Positions 11,424 through 22,552 of a stretch of 64,000 bases of DNA are shown here, in pieces. The stretch covers positions 10,664,001 through 10,728,000 of the forward strand of contig JBHGNT010000013.1 of the NCBI GenBank assembly GCA_043228905.1, written 5' to 3'. The notes under the pieces were generated by a model. The model ran no database searches and was not told the origin of the DNA. It saw only the letters and a program-made list of their open reading frames with translations. The position numbers and the translations under genes are program-made. Each line of letters starts with the position of its first letter. Position 1 is the stretch's first letter. This DNA is from Azolla caroliniana. Its lineage: Eukaryota; Polypodiophyta.

Positions 11424-12446
11424 GACAGCCAAGGAATACTTAATTTATTGTACTCATTAATACAAAAAAGAACTTATTGGATCATGACAGCCAAGGAAGA
11501 CCGCGATGTTTCTATTGCAACTCGTATGGGCACATGACGAAACATTGTAGAAAATTTGGAGTATCAAAGCATCATCAAAATGTGTAGACACAGATTCAAC
11601 TTCACTCGCCGAAGTACCAGGAAACGGCAACACAGGATGTTGAAGGAAGAGCAACTACCGCATTTTCAAGCTGTTACCTCTTCCAGTCGCATTGTTTGTT
11701 CCATGATGGCACGCATTCATAACCAACCCTATGAAGCATTATTAGATTTAGGAAGTACAATTGCATCAATTAGTTTAGATTTAGTAAATTCATTGCACTT
11801 ACCCACATCTAGTGCACCTCCTATTAATGTCGTTTTTGGAGATAAACAAAAAATTTATCAGTCATCAATGCATGCACATTGCACATTCATGCTAGCACAA
11901 CACACATTCGTACATTCATTCTATGTACTACCGAAACAAAATTTCTCTTTAACATTAGGATGTGATTGGTTTGTAAAGCATGGCGCTCAACTGCATTTCG
12001 ACACACAAAGGTTAGTCCTACCTCATAATAAACCATTCACCACGATCGCCTTACTTAGTGCACCGCATGGTAGTACACAAGTCATCCATACATAGATCCA
12101 TGCCAAACCATCAGAGTCACGTCTAACAGATCTACGACACTTACTCAAGTCATTTCCATCAATTTTTCGTAAAACTCAAAAAACAGCACAAGTAAATCTA
12201 CCAGTTCAGCATGTCATTCCGACAACCGACACTCCTCCAATTCGGATGGCAATGCGGCGGCGATCCCCTCTTGACCACCAAAGGATTGCCGCAGCAGTCC
12301 AAGATATGCTGGAAAAAGATATTGTTCAGACAACAACCAGCGAGTGGGAATCAGAACCCCATTTAGTTCACAAAGAAGATGGATCATTCCGGTTTTGCAT
12401 CGATTTCAGGTAGTTACATAAGGTGACAAAGCATGACAGGTACCCA
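11424..12446 (+). pseudogene. Gypsy element G2, 5' part: gag knuckle, protease, start of RT
   Basis: A CCHC zinc knuckle (CFYCNSYGHMTKHC) is encoded at about 11509-11550. An open frame at 11556-12095 contains a retropepsin-like segment (YEALLDLGSTIASIS) ending in LGCDWFVKHGAQLHF. After a stop at 12093-12095 the frame goes on with RT N-terminal sequence (DMLEKDIVQTTTSEWES..., HKEDGSFRFCIDFR) to 12446. There the element is cut by D (TSD cttcc, 12447-12451) and resumes at 26169. A repeated TGACAGCCAAGGAA occurs at about 11423 and 11487. Several stops show it is dead. Confidence 0.8.
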
Positions 12447-12451
12447 CTTCC

Positions 12452-13378
12452 TGTCATGGGCACACCAAGCGCGGACTAGGATGGAGCACAGATGATGGGG
12501 CTACGAGCGACAAATGAACTTGCAGCTAGATATTTTCATAGGCATATGCCACAGAGGAAGGTAGGGATTGAACCCAAGACCTCATGGTCTCTATTGGGCA
12601 AACCCTACCACTTGAGCTACATATGCATCCTTGGATTTAATTCAACTTCATATAGTGTAGATTGAACATTGGAAGTTCCTAGCTTACATGCATTCTCATT
12701 CTCTAGCTTGCATGCATCCTCATGCATTCTCTATTGCATGCATCCTCATGCATTCTCTATTGCATGCATCCTCATGTGTACTCTATTGCATGCATCCTCA
12801 TGCACTCTATTTCTAGCTGGCTTACATAGCCCTACCCTCTTGTATAAATACTCATGTGCACCTTGATTCTAATCAAGGTGTACAACACAAGTTACGAATT
12901 CTATAAGTTGAGTTCTTGTTCTTTTCCTCTCTCTTGTTCTCCAGTCTTATCTTCGTTCTACTCTATTATACTTGTCCGTGACAGATATGACGAGGCTAGA
13001 AACTCTAGATGTTGTTAGCGACATGAGGGCATGAAGGCGGAAATAAAGATCAAGGAGACAAAGATGAGCCAAAACGAGAATACTTGATTGATGTGTCAAT
13101 GACTGGTGTTGAATTCCTTGAAAGGGACCAAGGAGGTTACAAGTACTTATACTGTGAGTTGAAATACATGCATTAGAATATTCTTGAGAATATTTTGGAG
13201 AATATTCTAGAACCCTCTAGAACTTTCTAAAAAACTCCTAGAACGTGAATAGATCATCTATGAAGATTTACATAACACGATTATTTACTTGGGTGTGTTG
13301 GTTACAATATAACACTTGACTATAATACAAGAGGTCAGGAGTTTAAATCTTGACATAACGCATGTCATCTCTGTGACA
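12452..13378 (+). repeat. 5' LTR of element D, interrupted by a solo LTR
   Basis: Starts TGTCATGGGCACACC and ends TCTGTGACA. It aligns with the 472-bp 3' LTR at 25692-26163 except for the 450-bp insertion at 12534-12983. The paired LTR tails (13281-13360 and 26080-26145) carry a degenerate tRNA-like stretch with box B-like GAGTTTAAATC / GAGTTCAAATC. Confidence 0.85.
12534..12983. repeat. Solo LTR inserted in D's 5' LTR
   Basis: A 450-bp segment absent from D's 3' LTR, flanked by gatat (12529-12533 and 12984-12988). It ends CGTGACA as an LTR should but starts TTTCAT, probably TG changed to TT. It contains a minus-oriented tRNA-like module (box B complement 12565-12575, box A complement 12608-12619), a run of about 26-bp repeats (TGCATGCATCCTCATGCATT) at about 12685-12810, and TATAAATA near 12843 followed by a CCTTGATT/AATCAAGG hairpin. 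Confidence 0.65.
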
Positions 13379-13549
13379 TTATCCTCCCCTTTACAACCGC
13401 CTTTTCGAAAGCACGGTGTAGGGGTGACGGGGAAGTGGTGGTTGTGAGAAACCATGTGTTGTCCTCACTGGAAACACGAACACCAATGGACATGAGTGAC
13501 CATGTGCGGTCTTCACTAGGAACTGGAGCTAGAACATGAATACCAATGG
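13379..13549 (+). repeat. Element D interior, first part
   Basis: Non-coding. It contains diverged copies of a unit of about 60 bp built on GAGTGACCATGTG...CCTCAC...GGAAC...CGAACACCAA. The same unit fills 23614-23727 and 24769-25270, showing that E and an LTR fragment were inserted into one array. Confidence 0.7.
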
Positions 13550-13745
13550 TGTCGTGAAGCTTACGGGCCATAGTGAGAAACCGTGGAATATCGAAGAATC
13601 GGCGGAGTGCATCATGTGCACTTAACCTTGTAAAAACGTGTGAATAATAGGGGTGCCTTTATGGCGCCGAGTAGGAGTAAAGTCGGGACAGCGAATCCCA
13701 TGTATCACAAGATTTATCCCACATGATCACGTGGCCCTCACCTTG

Positions 13746-14612
13746 TGTTGGGAGACAGGTCCCTCCGGATGGGAAGAGAAAAGAACAGTGCTGATGAACA
13801 AACTCGGCCGAGGCCGATAGGCCTCGGCCAAGACCGGATGAGCAGTACCCGGCTACGGAGAGCCGGATGATGCATACCCGGTGAAGACCGGATGAGGAGT
13901 ACCCGGCTACGGAGAGCCGGATGATGCAGACCCGGTGAGGACCGGATGAGGAGTACCCGGCTACGGAGAGCCAAATGATGCAGACCCGGTGAGGACCGGA
14001 TGAGGAGTACCCGGCTACGGAGAGCCGTATGATGCAGACCCGGTGAGGACCGGATGAGGAGTACCCGGCTACGGAGAGCCGGATGATGCAGACCCGGTGA
14101 GGACCGGATGAGGAGTACCCGACTACAGAGAGCCGGATGGTGCTGACTCGGTGAGGAATGCTCACCGGACGAAGAGACATATTAGTAAATATGTTTCTAA
14201 GAGCCCATCGAGGCTATATTTGTAAATAGCCGAAAATTCATATTAGTATAAATATGACTTAGGGCAAACTTTTATGTTGTTGTTATTCTTGTTGGTGCAA
14301 GAAAAGAGAGAGCGCGTAACTGTGTACAGAGAGAGAGAGAAAGAGGTCGTTGCCTCTGCTGTTACCGCCGCCTGTGGCGAAGATCGTGAGCACGAGGTCG
14401 TTGCCTCCATGAACTCACTGTTGTACATTCTAGCATAGTGATAGTTTGCAGCCTGTGGGCTGCCGTGGTTTTTCCCTCTTTGGGTTTTCCATGTAAACAT
14501 CCTGTGCACTCGTTTCTTCTTCGTGTCGTGTTTTATTTCCCATTTTTCTGTGGATGATTCTAAGCTCGGTTGTGGCCGAGCGTTGTGCAAAAGGAGCCTT
14601 GAGTTCCCGACA
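13746..14612 (+). repeat. 5' LTR of copia F
   Basis: 867 bp, TGTTGGGAGACA...TTCCCGACA. It contains a GC-rich hairpin (GGCCGAGGCC-4nt-GGCCTCGGCC, near 13807-13830), about six copies of a 54-bp unit with TACCCGGCTACGGAGAGCC (about 13832-14150), a TATAAATA box at 14247-14254 and a predicted transcription start about 30-40 bp further on. The repeat gives a spurious open frame on the other strand. Confidence 0.9.
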
Positions 14613-14614
14613 AG

Positions 14615-14626
14615 TGGTATCAGAGC
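14615..14626 (+). promoter_or_regulatory. Primer-binding site (initiator tRNA-Met) of copia F
   Basis: TGGTATCAGAGC two bases after the LTR end. Confidence 0.95.
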
Positions 14627-14641
14627 GAAACAACACAGAAA

Positions 14642-17600
14642 ATGGACGAATCGTTTAGCGGCATGTTCAAGCTCACTGGCTCCAACTATTCGGTATGGAA
14701 GTCGAAGATGAGGGACATGCTCGTGGTTAAAGACCTCTGGCTGTCGGTTCAGTTCGGGGACAAGAGACCGGACAAAATCGACGCCGCGATATGGGAGGTG
14801 ATGCACATGAAGACAACGGCGTACATACGGTGCTTCATCGACATGAGCCTGTACAACAACTTCAATGAAGAGAGCAAGGCTCATGAGCTCTGGGAGAAGA
14901 TCGGCATAATGTTTCAAAACAAAAATGTTGTCAATCAGGTTTCAGTATTCCGGAAGCTAGTAAGACTCCGGTACCAAGATGGCTCCAGCATGGCGGAGCA
15001 CATGAATGCCTTCCAGGGGCTGATTCACCAGGCAACTTCATTGGAAGTACCTCTCGCCGATGAGGTACTAACGCTACTCCTGCTCGGTTCCCTCCCGGAT
15101 AGCTGGGAGACGTTGGTTGTCACTTTGGGCAACGCCGGGCCGGAAGGAAAACGGTTATCCCTAGCAAGAGTAAAGTCGAGCTTGCTAGATGAGGAGGTGC
15201 GTCGGAAGGATAAAGATACGAGCTCTAACTCCAAAGCACTCCTTACCGAATCGGAACGCGGAAGACATAGAAACTGTAGTCCCCAGAACCGGGAGAAGTC
15301 GGGGACACGGTCAAAGTCAAGGGGGAGGCCTACCTGCTTCTATTGCGGCAAGCCGGGACACTTCCAAAAGAACTGTCGGCATTTCCGAAAAGACAAGGAA
15401 ACTGACGGTACCGATTCGAAGCGGACCCCGGACCGGAACGGTAAAGACCGGAGGGGGCCGAACCAGAAGGGAACGACAGCAATCGCGGCAAGTGAAGAAG
15501 AGTTGATGCTAATCACCAAGGAGAGTGAGATAAACCTTGCCGACGACGAGACGACCTGGGTGGTAGACTCCGGAGTGTCGTTCCACCTTACCTCGGACCG
15601 AAAATGCTTCTCATCCTACTCAGCCGGTGATCACGGCTGTGTCCGGATGGGGAATGAAGGTACATGCTGAATTGTCGGCATAGGAGACGTGTGGCTGACA
15701 ACACCAACCGGATGCAAGTTGTTGTTGAAGGATGTCCGACACGTTCCGGAGGTTCGACTGAACCTGATATCAGCCGGTCGGCTAGATGATGAGGGCTACA
15801 CGGGTAGCATCCGAAACGGCGTCATGAAGTTCAGCAAAGGGAGCCTGATTGTGGCTCGGGCCCGAAAGGTAAACACACTGTACCTGATGAATGCTCGATT
15901 ATGCCCGGAAGAAGTGAACGTGGCTTCCGACACTGCCGGTGAGCTGTGGCACAAGAGGCTGTGTCATATGAGCGAGAAGGGGATGAAGAGGCTTGCAGAC
16001 GACAACCTCATTCCAGTGAAGAACGTGCACTTAGAGAAGTGCACTGATTGTCTAGTCGGTAAGCAGAACCGGACCTCCTTCCGACCAAGGCCAGCGATGA
16101 GACGGAATGCACCACTGGAGTTGGTGCATACAGATGTGTGTCAAGTACACACGAAGTCACATGCCGGAGCGCAGTACTTCGTGACGTTCATAGATGACCA
16201 CAGCCGGAAGCTATGGGCCACACCGTTGAAGACGAAGGATCAGGTGTTATCCGTCTTCAAAGAGCTCCACACGAGAGTGGAAAGAGAAACCGGTCGGAAG
16301 CTGAAGGCGGTTCGAGCAGATAACGGAGGAGAATACCGGGGGCAGCTCGAGGAGTACTGTCGCTCGAAGGGAATCCGGCTCGAATTTACCATGCCGAAGA
16401 CGCCGGAACTAAACGGACTGGCCGAGAGGATGAATCGGACCATAATGGAGAGGGTCCGGAGTATGCTAGCGCATGCAAAAGTACCCAAAAAGTTTTGGGC
16501 TGAGGCACTGTCGACGGCGACATATGTGATAAATAGATCACCCTCAGTACCCTTGGACGGAGACACGCCACATAGAGTGTGGACCGGTAAGGAAGAGTAT
16601 CCTACCGGCATCTGAAGGTGTTCGGGTGTCTCGCGTACGTGCATGTAGCTAAGGACCGGAGAGGAAAGTTAGATCCAAAGACCCGGCCATGCATATTCCT
16701 CGGTTACGGTGATGATGAGTTCGGCTACCGAGTGTGGGACCTGGTCGACAAGAAGGTATTCCGGAGTCGAGATATTATCTTCATGGAGAACAAGACGCTC
16801 GCCGACTGGGAGTCGGAGAAGAAGATAATGAACTCCGAGTCGACCGGTAAGGATAGACTCTACGATGAGCAGACCCAACCGGCAAGAGACCGGTTAGCAC
16901 TCGAGGAACCAGCCGATTACGGTGAGGATACCGAAACGGCAGAAGAAGAAGTAGAGGAAGCTGAAACCAGAACTGGCCAAGACCCTGAATCGGATTCGGA
17001 TGAAGAGCAGATGGATGAGCCGGTCACCGAAGCCCAGAGAAGGAGATATCCTCTCAGAGAGAGAAGGGCACCCCGGAGATTTCCGGATGCAGAGCATGTT
17101 CTGCTGACCGATGAAGGGGAGCCGGAAAGCTTCGAAGAAGCGAAGGATGACACCCACAGCCGAAAATGGTTAAGTACCATGCAGGACGAGATGGATTCCC
17201 TGCATGAGAACCATACGTACGAATTGGTGGAGTTGCCGAAAGGAAAGCGGGCACTCCGAAACAAGTGGGTGTACAAGTTGAAACCGGGAGATGCCGGCAA
17301 CCCCCCGAGAAACAAAGCCAGGATCGTGGTGAAGGGGTTCCAACAGAAGAAGGGCGTGGACTTTGACGAGATATTTGCCCCGGTAGTAAAGATGACCTCC
17401 ATCCGGATGGTGTTGAGTATAGCGGCAAGCATGGCCCTCGAGGTAGAGCAGCTGGACGTGAAGACGGCATTCTTTCACGGCGACCTCGAAGAAGAGATCT
17501 ACATGCAGCAACCGGAAGGATTCGTGGAGAATGGGAAGGAGCACCTGGTATGCCGGTTGAAGAAGAGCTTGTACGGACTGAAGCAGGCTCCCCGACAATG

Positions 17601-18690
17601 GTACCGGAAGTTCGACTCCTTCATGACCGATCAAGGGTACCACAAGACGCAGGCCGATCACTGCGTGTTTGTGAAGAAGTTTGAAGGAGGCGACTTCCTG
17701 ATACTCCTTCTGTACGTGGATGACATGTTGATCGTCGGACGGGACCAAGTCAAAATACGGATGCTGAAGAAGGCTCTCAACCGGACCTTCTCAATGAAAG
17801 ACTTGGGTCCGGCAAGACATATGTTGGGGATGCACATCATCCGGAACCGGTCAAAGAAGCAAGTATGGCTGTCACAGGAGAAGTACGTGACAAAGGTGCT
17901 TCACCGGTTCAACATGTCAGATGCGAAACCGGTCGGATCGATACTTCCGGCAAACTGCAAGCTATCCGGTAAGCAAAGCCCGAAGACGAAAGCAGAGAAG
18001 GCGGATATGATGAAGATTCCATATGCCTCTGCCGTCGGAAGCTTGATGTACGCAATGGTTTGTACCCGACCGAACATAGGATATGCAGTTGGAGTGGTGA
18101 GCCGGTTCATGAGCAATCCCGGCAAGGAGCACTGGAACGCGGTCAAATGGATACTCCGGTATTTGAAGGGCACTTCAAATATGTGTCTCCGATTCGGCTC
18201 CAGAAGACCTCAACTTGACGGTTTCACCGATTCGGACATGTCGGCTGATGTGGATACCAGCCTGTCTACATCCGGGTATGTAATGACATATGCAGGGGGA
18301 GCTGTTTTGTGGCAGTCGAGACTGCAGAAGACGGTTGCATTGTCAACCACGGAGACGGAGTACATGGCAGCTGTGGAAGCCGGCAAGGAAATATTATGGA
18401 TGAAGGATTTCATCGGAGAGCTCGATATCCGGCAAGATGAATACCGGCTCTATTGCGACAGTCAAAGTGCCATCCACCTTGCTAAGAATGCGGCCTACCA
18501 TTCCCGGACGAAGCATATCCAGCGGAGATATCACTGGATCCGTGAAAGAGTAGATGACCAGGAGTTTGCGCTGATGAAGATCCACACGACCGAGAACGGG
18601 TCAGATATGCTGACCAAGGTTCTGATACCCGACAAGCTGGATGCATGCTGGAAGCGGATCGGACTGGTAAGACACCCCATGCCGGAGTGA
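14642..18690 (+). pseudogene. Gag-pol of copia F, one stop and one frameshift from open
   Basis: Gag starts at 14642 (MDESFSGMFKLTGSNYSVWK), a UBN2-type copia gag, with knuckle CFYCGKPGHFQKNC and protease WVVDSGVSFHLTS. A TGA at 15668-15670 stops the frame, apparently TGG changed to TGA. The frame continues with the GAG-pre-integrase region (ELWHKRLCHMS), integrase (HTDVCQVHTKSHAG, RADNGGEY, ERMNRTIMERVR) and then shifts at about 16612, just before KVFGCLAYVHV. RT (YVDDMLIVG, KSLYGLKQAPRQWY) and RNase H (STTETEYMA) are open from 16618 to the stop at 18688-18690. Domain order INT-RT-RH is copia; the RT resembles TNT1-94/Tork elements. It is non-functional as it stands but only lightly decayed. 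Confidence 0.9.
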
Positions 18691-18697
18691 AGGGGGA

Positions 18698-18940
18698 GAC
18701 ACGAAGAAGAAACGAGTGCACAAGATGTTTACGTGGAAAACCCAAAGAGGGAAAAAAACCACGGCAGCCCACAAGCTGCAAACTATCACTATGCTAGAAT
18801 GTACAACAGTGAGTTCACGGAGGCAACGACCTCGTGCTCACGATCTTCGCCACCGGCGGCGGTTACAGTAGAGGCAACGACCTCTTTCTCTCTCTCTCTG
18901 TACACAGTTACGCGCTCTCTCTTTTCTTGCACCAACAAGA
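18698..18940 (-). repeat. Inverted LTR fragment ending copia F
   Basis: This is the reverse complement of the 5' LTR from 14287 to 14527, with about seven substitutions and a 2-base A-run difference (about 3% divergence). It joins the polypurine tract at GAGACAC and ends ...CACCAACAAGA, directly followed by the TSD ccttg. LTR position 14287 is about 40 bp after the first base of the TATA box, close to the expected RNA 5' end, so the fragment has the extent of the R plus part of U5 region in antisense. Confidence 0.9.
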
Positions 18941-19792
18941 CCTTGTTCTATAAAAGGGAATGTGCGCTTCTTGTACAAGGGTTCCCACTTGTTGGGTTCC
19001 AAACAGTTTTGTTCCTCATTGTTCCCCTTTGTGGGTTCCATTTTTGGTGTTACTAAACTTCTGTGTATAACGTCTATTTCTATCTTCTCTTCATTTTGGT
19101 GTGTGTGTTGTCTCTATTTCTGTTAGGGTTTCGGTGCCATCTGTGTGCATGCGTAGGTGGTGTGTTCGGTTGTGGCAAGTGGCATGCGGGCTATCTACGC
19201 CTTCCCTGAGTTCCTGTTTGTTGGCTCTCAGCACTCCACAGTCCGGTATGTCTGTGTGTGTGTGGGTGTTGGCTTCTGTTCCTTGTGAAGAGCCCGCACG
19301 CTAGGTGGTTCGTTGGCAGGTTTCCCTCCTTGGCGCGCAAGACCCAACTCGGTTCAGCGAGCCCGTGCGCTCCCTAGAGGGTTGGTTCAGGAGGTAGTCA
19401 TTCTGGAAGAGGCGTGCCCTGCACCAGGGTCCCGTCGTGCGAATGAGCCCGAGAGCTCCCCGACCGGCCCTAGGATGCAGGCTCCCTCTTCCTCTCCGTG
19501 TGGAACTGGTGTCGCAGCGAGCGTCAGGTGTGTATGTGTGTGTGTGTGCGTGTGCGCGGGCACGGTTAACCGGGCCGTATCCCGAGCCTCTTTTGGGCCC
19601 CTTGTACATATGGGCGAAAGGGGCAGCAAGGGAGCGCGGTTACCAGTCGCGTCTGGAGAGTATCCGGGATCGAACCGACTGGCAACACGGCAAGCTCCGG
19701 AGGATTCGGGTTCCCGGCAACTCCTCCCTTCCTGGTCCATGACCCCGGTGGTCACGCCCGGATCCGACATGCAAGCGCAGATTACCGCGACA

Positions 19793-22552
19793 TATTTGGT
19801 GAACCCGACGTGAAGGGTGGCAAGGGAGGATGGAGTTCAGGGCCGAAGATTTCGAGGAGGAGAGTCGAGAAGCGGTGTATCGAGATGGGCAAGGTCGAAG
19901 AAGTCGACCGTTATAGCGGGAACGGAGTCCCACTAGTTTCACGGAAGGCTCGACCATTCAGCATAAAGAGGAGGAGCTCCGAGCAACTCACAGAGCATGG
20001 TCACCCAAATACGAACGAAGGTGTCGTGCGACAGCATGACATCACGGCGGGAAACGGGCGTACGAACAAGACAGGCGTGGTCAAGCCGGAGGCCAAGCTG
20101 GGCACGACGGTGCCCTTATGGGAGAGGGTGCGGGACGAGCCACCCTCTTTTACATGGGGAGAAAGACCGGTTGAGCGAAGGTCAGGAATCGGGAAGAAGA
20201 TGATCGAGAATCCAGAATGAGTCCGGCGGGATTGGCATTGGAGCCGAAACTCCGAACATTGGAGAATCAAGCCCAGACGGGGCTTGATCGATCATAGAGC
20301 GGATGCTTTCCACCGACACCACTAAAAGGGTCAGTGGCCCCGGAGGAGTCTTCGGGAGTCGTTACTAAATCAGTACCCCACATCTTGACCGGAGACTTCG
20401 GCAGCTCGGCCGGCGTGGCAACGTGAGACCGAAAGAGATGGAAGATGGAGGTGGGAGCATAGCAAGGAGAGCGACAACGAGCCCGAGAGAAGTACAAGGG
20501 ACGAAGCAGCGAACGAAAACCGGTTCTATGGTTCGCCTCACACTGGGCTAGAGACACCGGCGGTCGGCATCGGATCCGACGTAAGACCAAGATACTGATG
20601 GTGGCGGCAGGAGAATGGGACCCGGTGATTCAGATAGGGATGGACGGACCCGAACGAGAACCGGGCGGAGCGGACTTCCGGATAACCGGTCCGGAAGGGA
20701 GGAGAAAGCAAGCCTACGGAGAGGCCGGGAACACGGTACGTCGGTGCCACGGGAGAGGGTGTGGAGCGAGCCACCCTCTCGACACGCGAAGAAGGAAAAC
20801 CCGAGATAAGGGTTAGAGATACGACAAGCCTGAGGAGGATCCCTCACACCGGTTCTAGAGACTCCGGCGGTCGGCCCAAGAGCCGGAGTGAGACCTAGAG
20901 TAACGAATGGTGGCGGCGAGGGGACGAAGGCAAAGGACTGCGGACGAGCTTTCTACGAAGATCCTTCCACCGATCCGACAGTCGGCCCGAGAGCCAGCGT
21001 GAGTCCTATAGGAAAGGACGGTGGCGGCACTGGAGACTCCGGCAGCCGGCAACGAGAGTCGGCGTGAGACCTAGAGAGAAGGATGGTGGCGGTAGGAGAA
21101 CGTGATCGGACGACAGAAAGCAAAGAGAAAGGAGGTATGAGGCCGGCGAGGCGGCCATGAACCGGACACAAACCTGACCAGCAGAGTCGGCAAGACAAAG
21201 ATCGGTCATGCTTGGTACACGAGTCGGTGACCCAACAAATCGGAGGCCCAAGAAGGATCCTTCACACCTGTCCGGAGACCCCAGTAGTTCGGTCGACGTG
21301 CCAACGTGAGACCGAGGGTAATGGAAGGTGGCGGCAACGGGATGAAGGTGGCAACAACAGAGGCATCGACCAGCCAAGGCTTTATGGAAATGAGGGAGGC
21401 CATGCGAGCCAAGACATGGCAAGGGTGATCTTCCGGTAAGCTGCCAGGGACACCCGGTTAAGGAGTGGTGTGCCGAGCCAGGAAAGGGCACACCCGAAAG
21501 CAGAATGGGAGACGTGCACATGGCCATCGAGGGCCAAAGCAAAAGCACGGGTACGGGGCGGTGTTCGGCACAAACAGTGCCGAACGAAGAAGGCGGAAGA
21601 TGGCACCCCGCAGTGTTGGAAACGAGAATACGGGCGCACGTAAACAGACTACGCGAGATGGAGACCAGAAACAAGATCTACGGGAGAAGGATCCTCCACA
21701 CCCGCTTCAAAGATCTCGGCGGCTCAGTCACAGTGGCAATGATTGGCGTGGTAGGCCAAACTCGAGATAACAAGCTAGTGGGGGCGAGGGGACGACGCCA
21801 AGCGGAAGGCTCCAAACTGGTGGCAATAGCGCAAGACAAAAGTGGCCAAGCGGGCTACTACAAGGTGTTCCTCAGACGCGGAGGACACCGGTATGTGGAG
21901 AAGCGGCGATGCACGATCTGGCCGGGACAGGGCCAACGACGCGTGCATGGGAAGTAACCGAAGTTCGGCACAAGCGGAGCCGAACACGAGAAGGGGGATG
22001 CACACTACACGGAGGTGCTAGAGCGGGAATACAGGCGCGAAGATGGGTTACCGGTTCAGGTGATCTCGCGTAGAAGGCCGGAGAGGGATCCTCCACACTG
22101 GTTCCGGAGACCTTGGCAGTTCTGTCGCCGTGGCAATGTAAGACCAAGGAGAAGGTAGGTGGCGGCGAGGGGACGAAGGCGGTGGAGATCAGCGTGGAAC
22201 AAGAATCGAGACGACGCACAGATCGACGAAGGCCAAGCGGGCCATCACGAGTGCTCCTCGGACGGAGGACACCGCGTATCTGAAGGAACGAGAAGCGTGC
22301 AAGCAGTCGAAAGAAGGGCCAACGGGGAGGCACGCGCACTACGGGATCGTGGCGAATGACCTATCGACGGGTCGAGGGAGTCTACAGGGAGGCAAACGTG
22401 GAAAAGGAACCGAAGCCGACGGTTCAGACCAACGAGGCCAACACGGCAACTGGAATGCGAATTACGGAAGACCGGTTTCTCACCGGTCGGAATCTGTCAC
22501 ACTTCTCCGAACTTGGCACGTACCGGTGAACATGCGGTTTAGTGGGGGCGGA
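19793..22552 (+). repeat. Interior of element E: GC-rich non-coding repeats
   Basis: 2.76 kb without a credible protein; the frames of 60-220 codons on both strands overlap, lack motifs and reflect high GC. A recurring module of roughly 70-95 bp contains GGATCCTTC, ACACCGGTTC, GAGACTCCGGCAG, CGTGAGACC and GGTGGCGGCGAGGGGACGA. Clear instances start near 20378, 20545, 20847, 20965, 21040, 21250, 21690 and 22082. A perfect hairpin GTTCGGCAC...GTGCCGAAC lies at about 21567-21589 and a shorter version at about 21962-21984. The PBS opens the region and a polypurine tract closes it. Confidence 0.7.
19797..19814 (+). promoter_or_regulatory. Primer-binding site of E, complementary to tRNA-Trp
   Basis: TGGTGAACCCGACGTGAA, the same 18-mer as in G1, four bases after the LTR end. 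Confidence 0.75.

Larger units (their letters stand above)
13746..18940 (+). mobile_element. Copia element F (Tork/TNT1-94-like) with an inverted 3' end
   Basis: The 5-bp TSD ccttg lies at 13741-13745 and 18941-18945. Order: complete 867-bp 5' LTR, iMet PBS, gag-pol, polypurine tract AGGGGGAG. Where a direct 3' LTR should begin there is instead a 243-bp reverse-complement copy of part of the LTR (18698-18940), ending inside LTR sequence. Because the TSD is exact, the abnormal end seems to have been present at integration. See the inverted fragment entry and findings. Confidence 0.85.
13550..19792 (+). repeat. 5' LTR of E, split by copia element F
   Basis: Left part 13550-13745, right part 18946-19792. 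The uninterrupted 3' LTR reads CTCACCTTGTTCTATAAAAGG across the point where F sits. The promoter TATA (TATAAAAG, 18949-18956) lies 3 bp after F's right target duplication. The right part includes a TG-rich run near 19530-19560. Confidence 0.85.

Noticed and set aside
13659-14180. 173-codon minus-strand frame with repeated SVAGYSSSG-type peptides
   Set aside because: A by-product of the 54-bp tandem repeat in copia F's LTR, a multiple of three in length.
20001-22359. Many overlapping frames of 60-222 codons on both strands in element E
   Set aside because: High GC keeps frames open by chance; they overlap in several frames and show no gag or pol motif.
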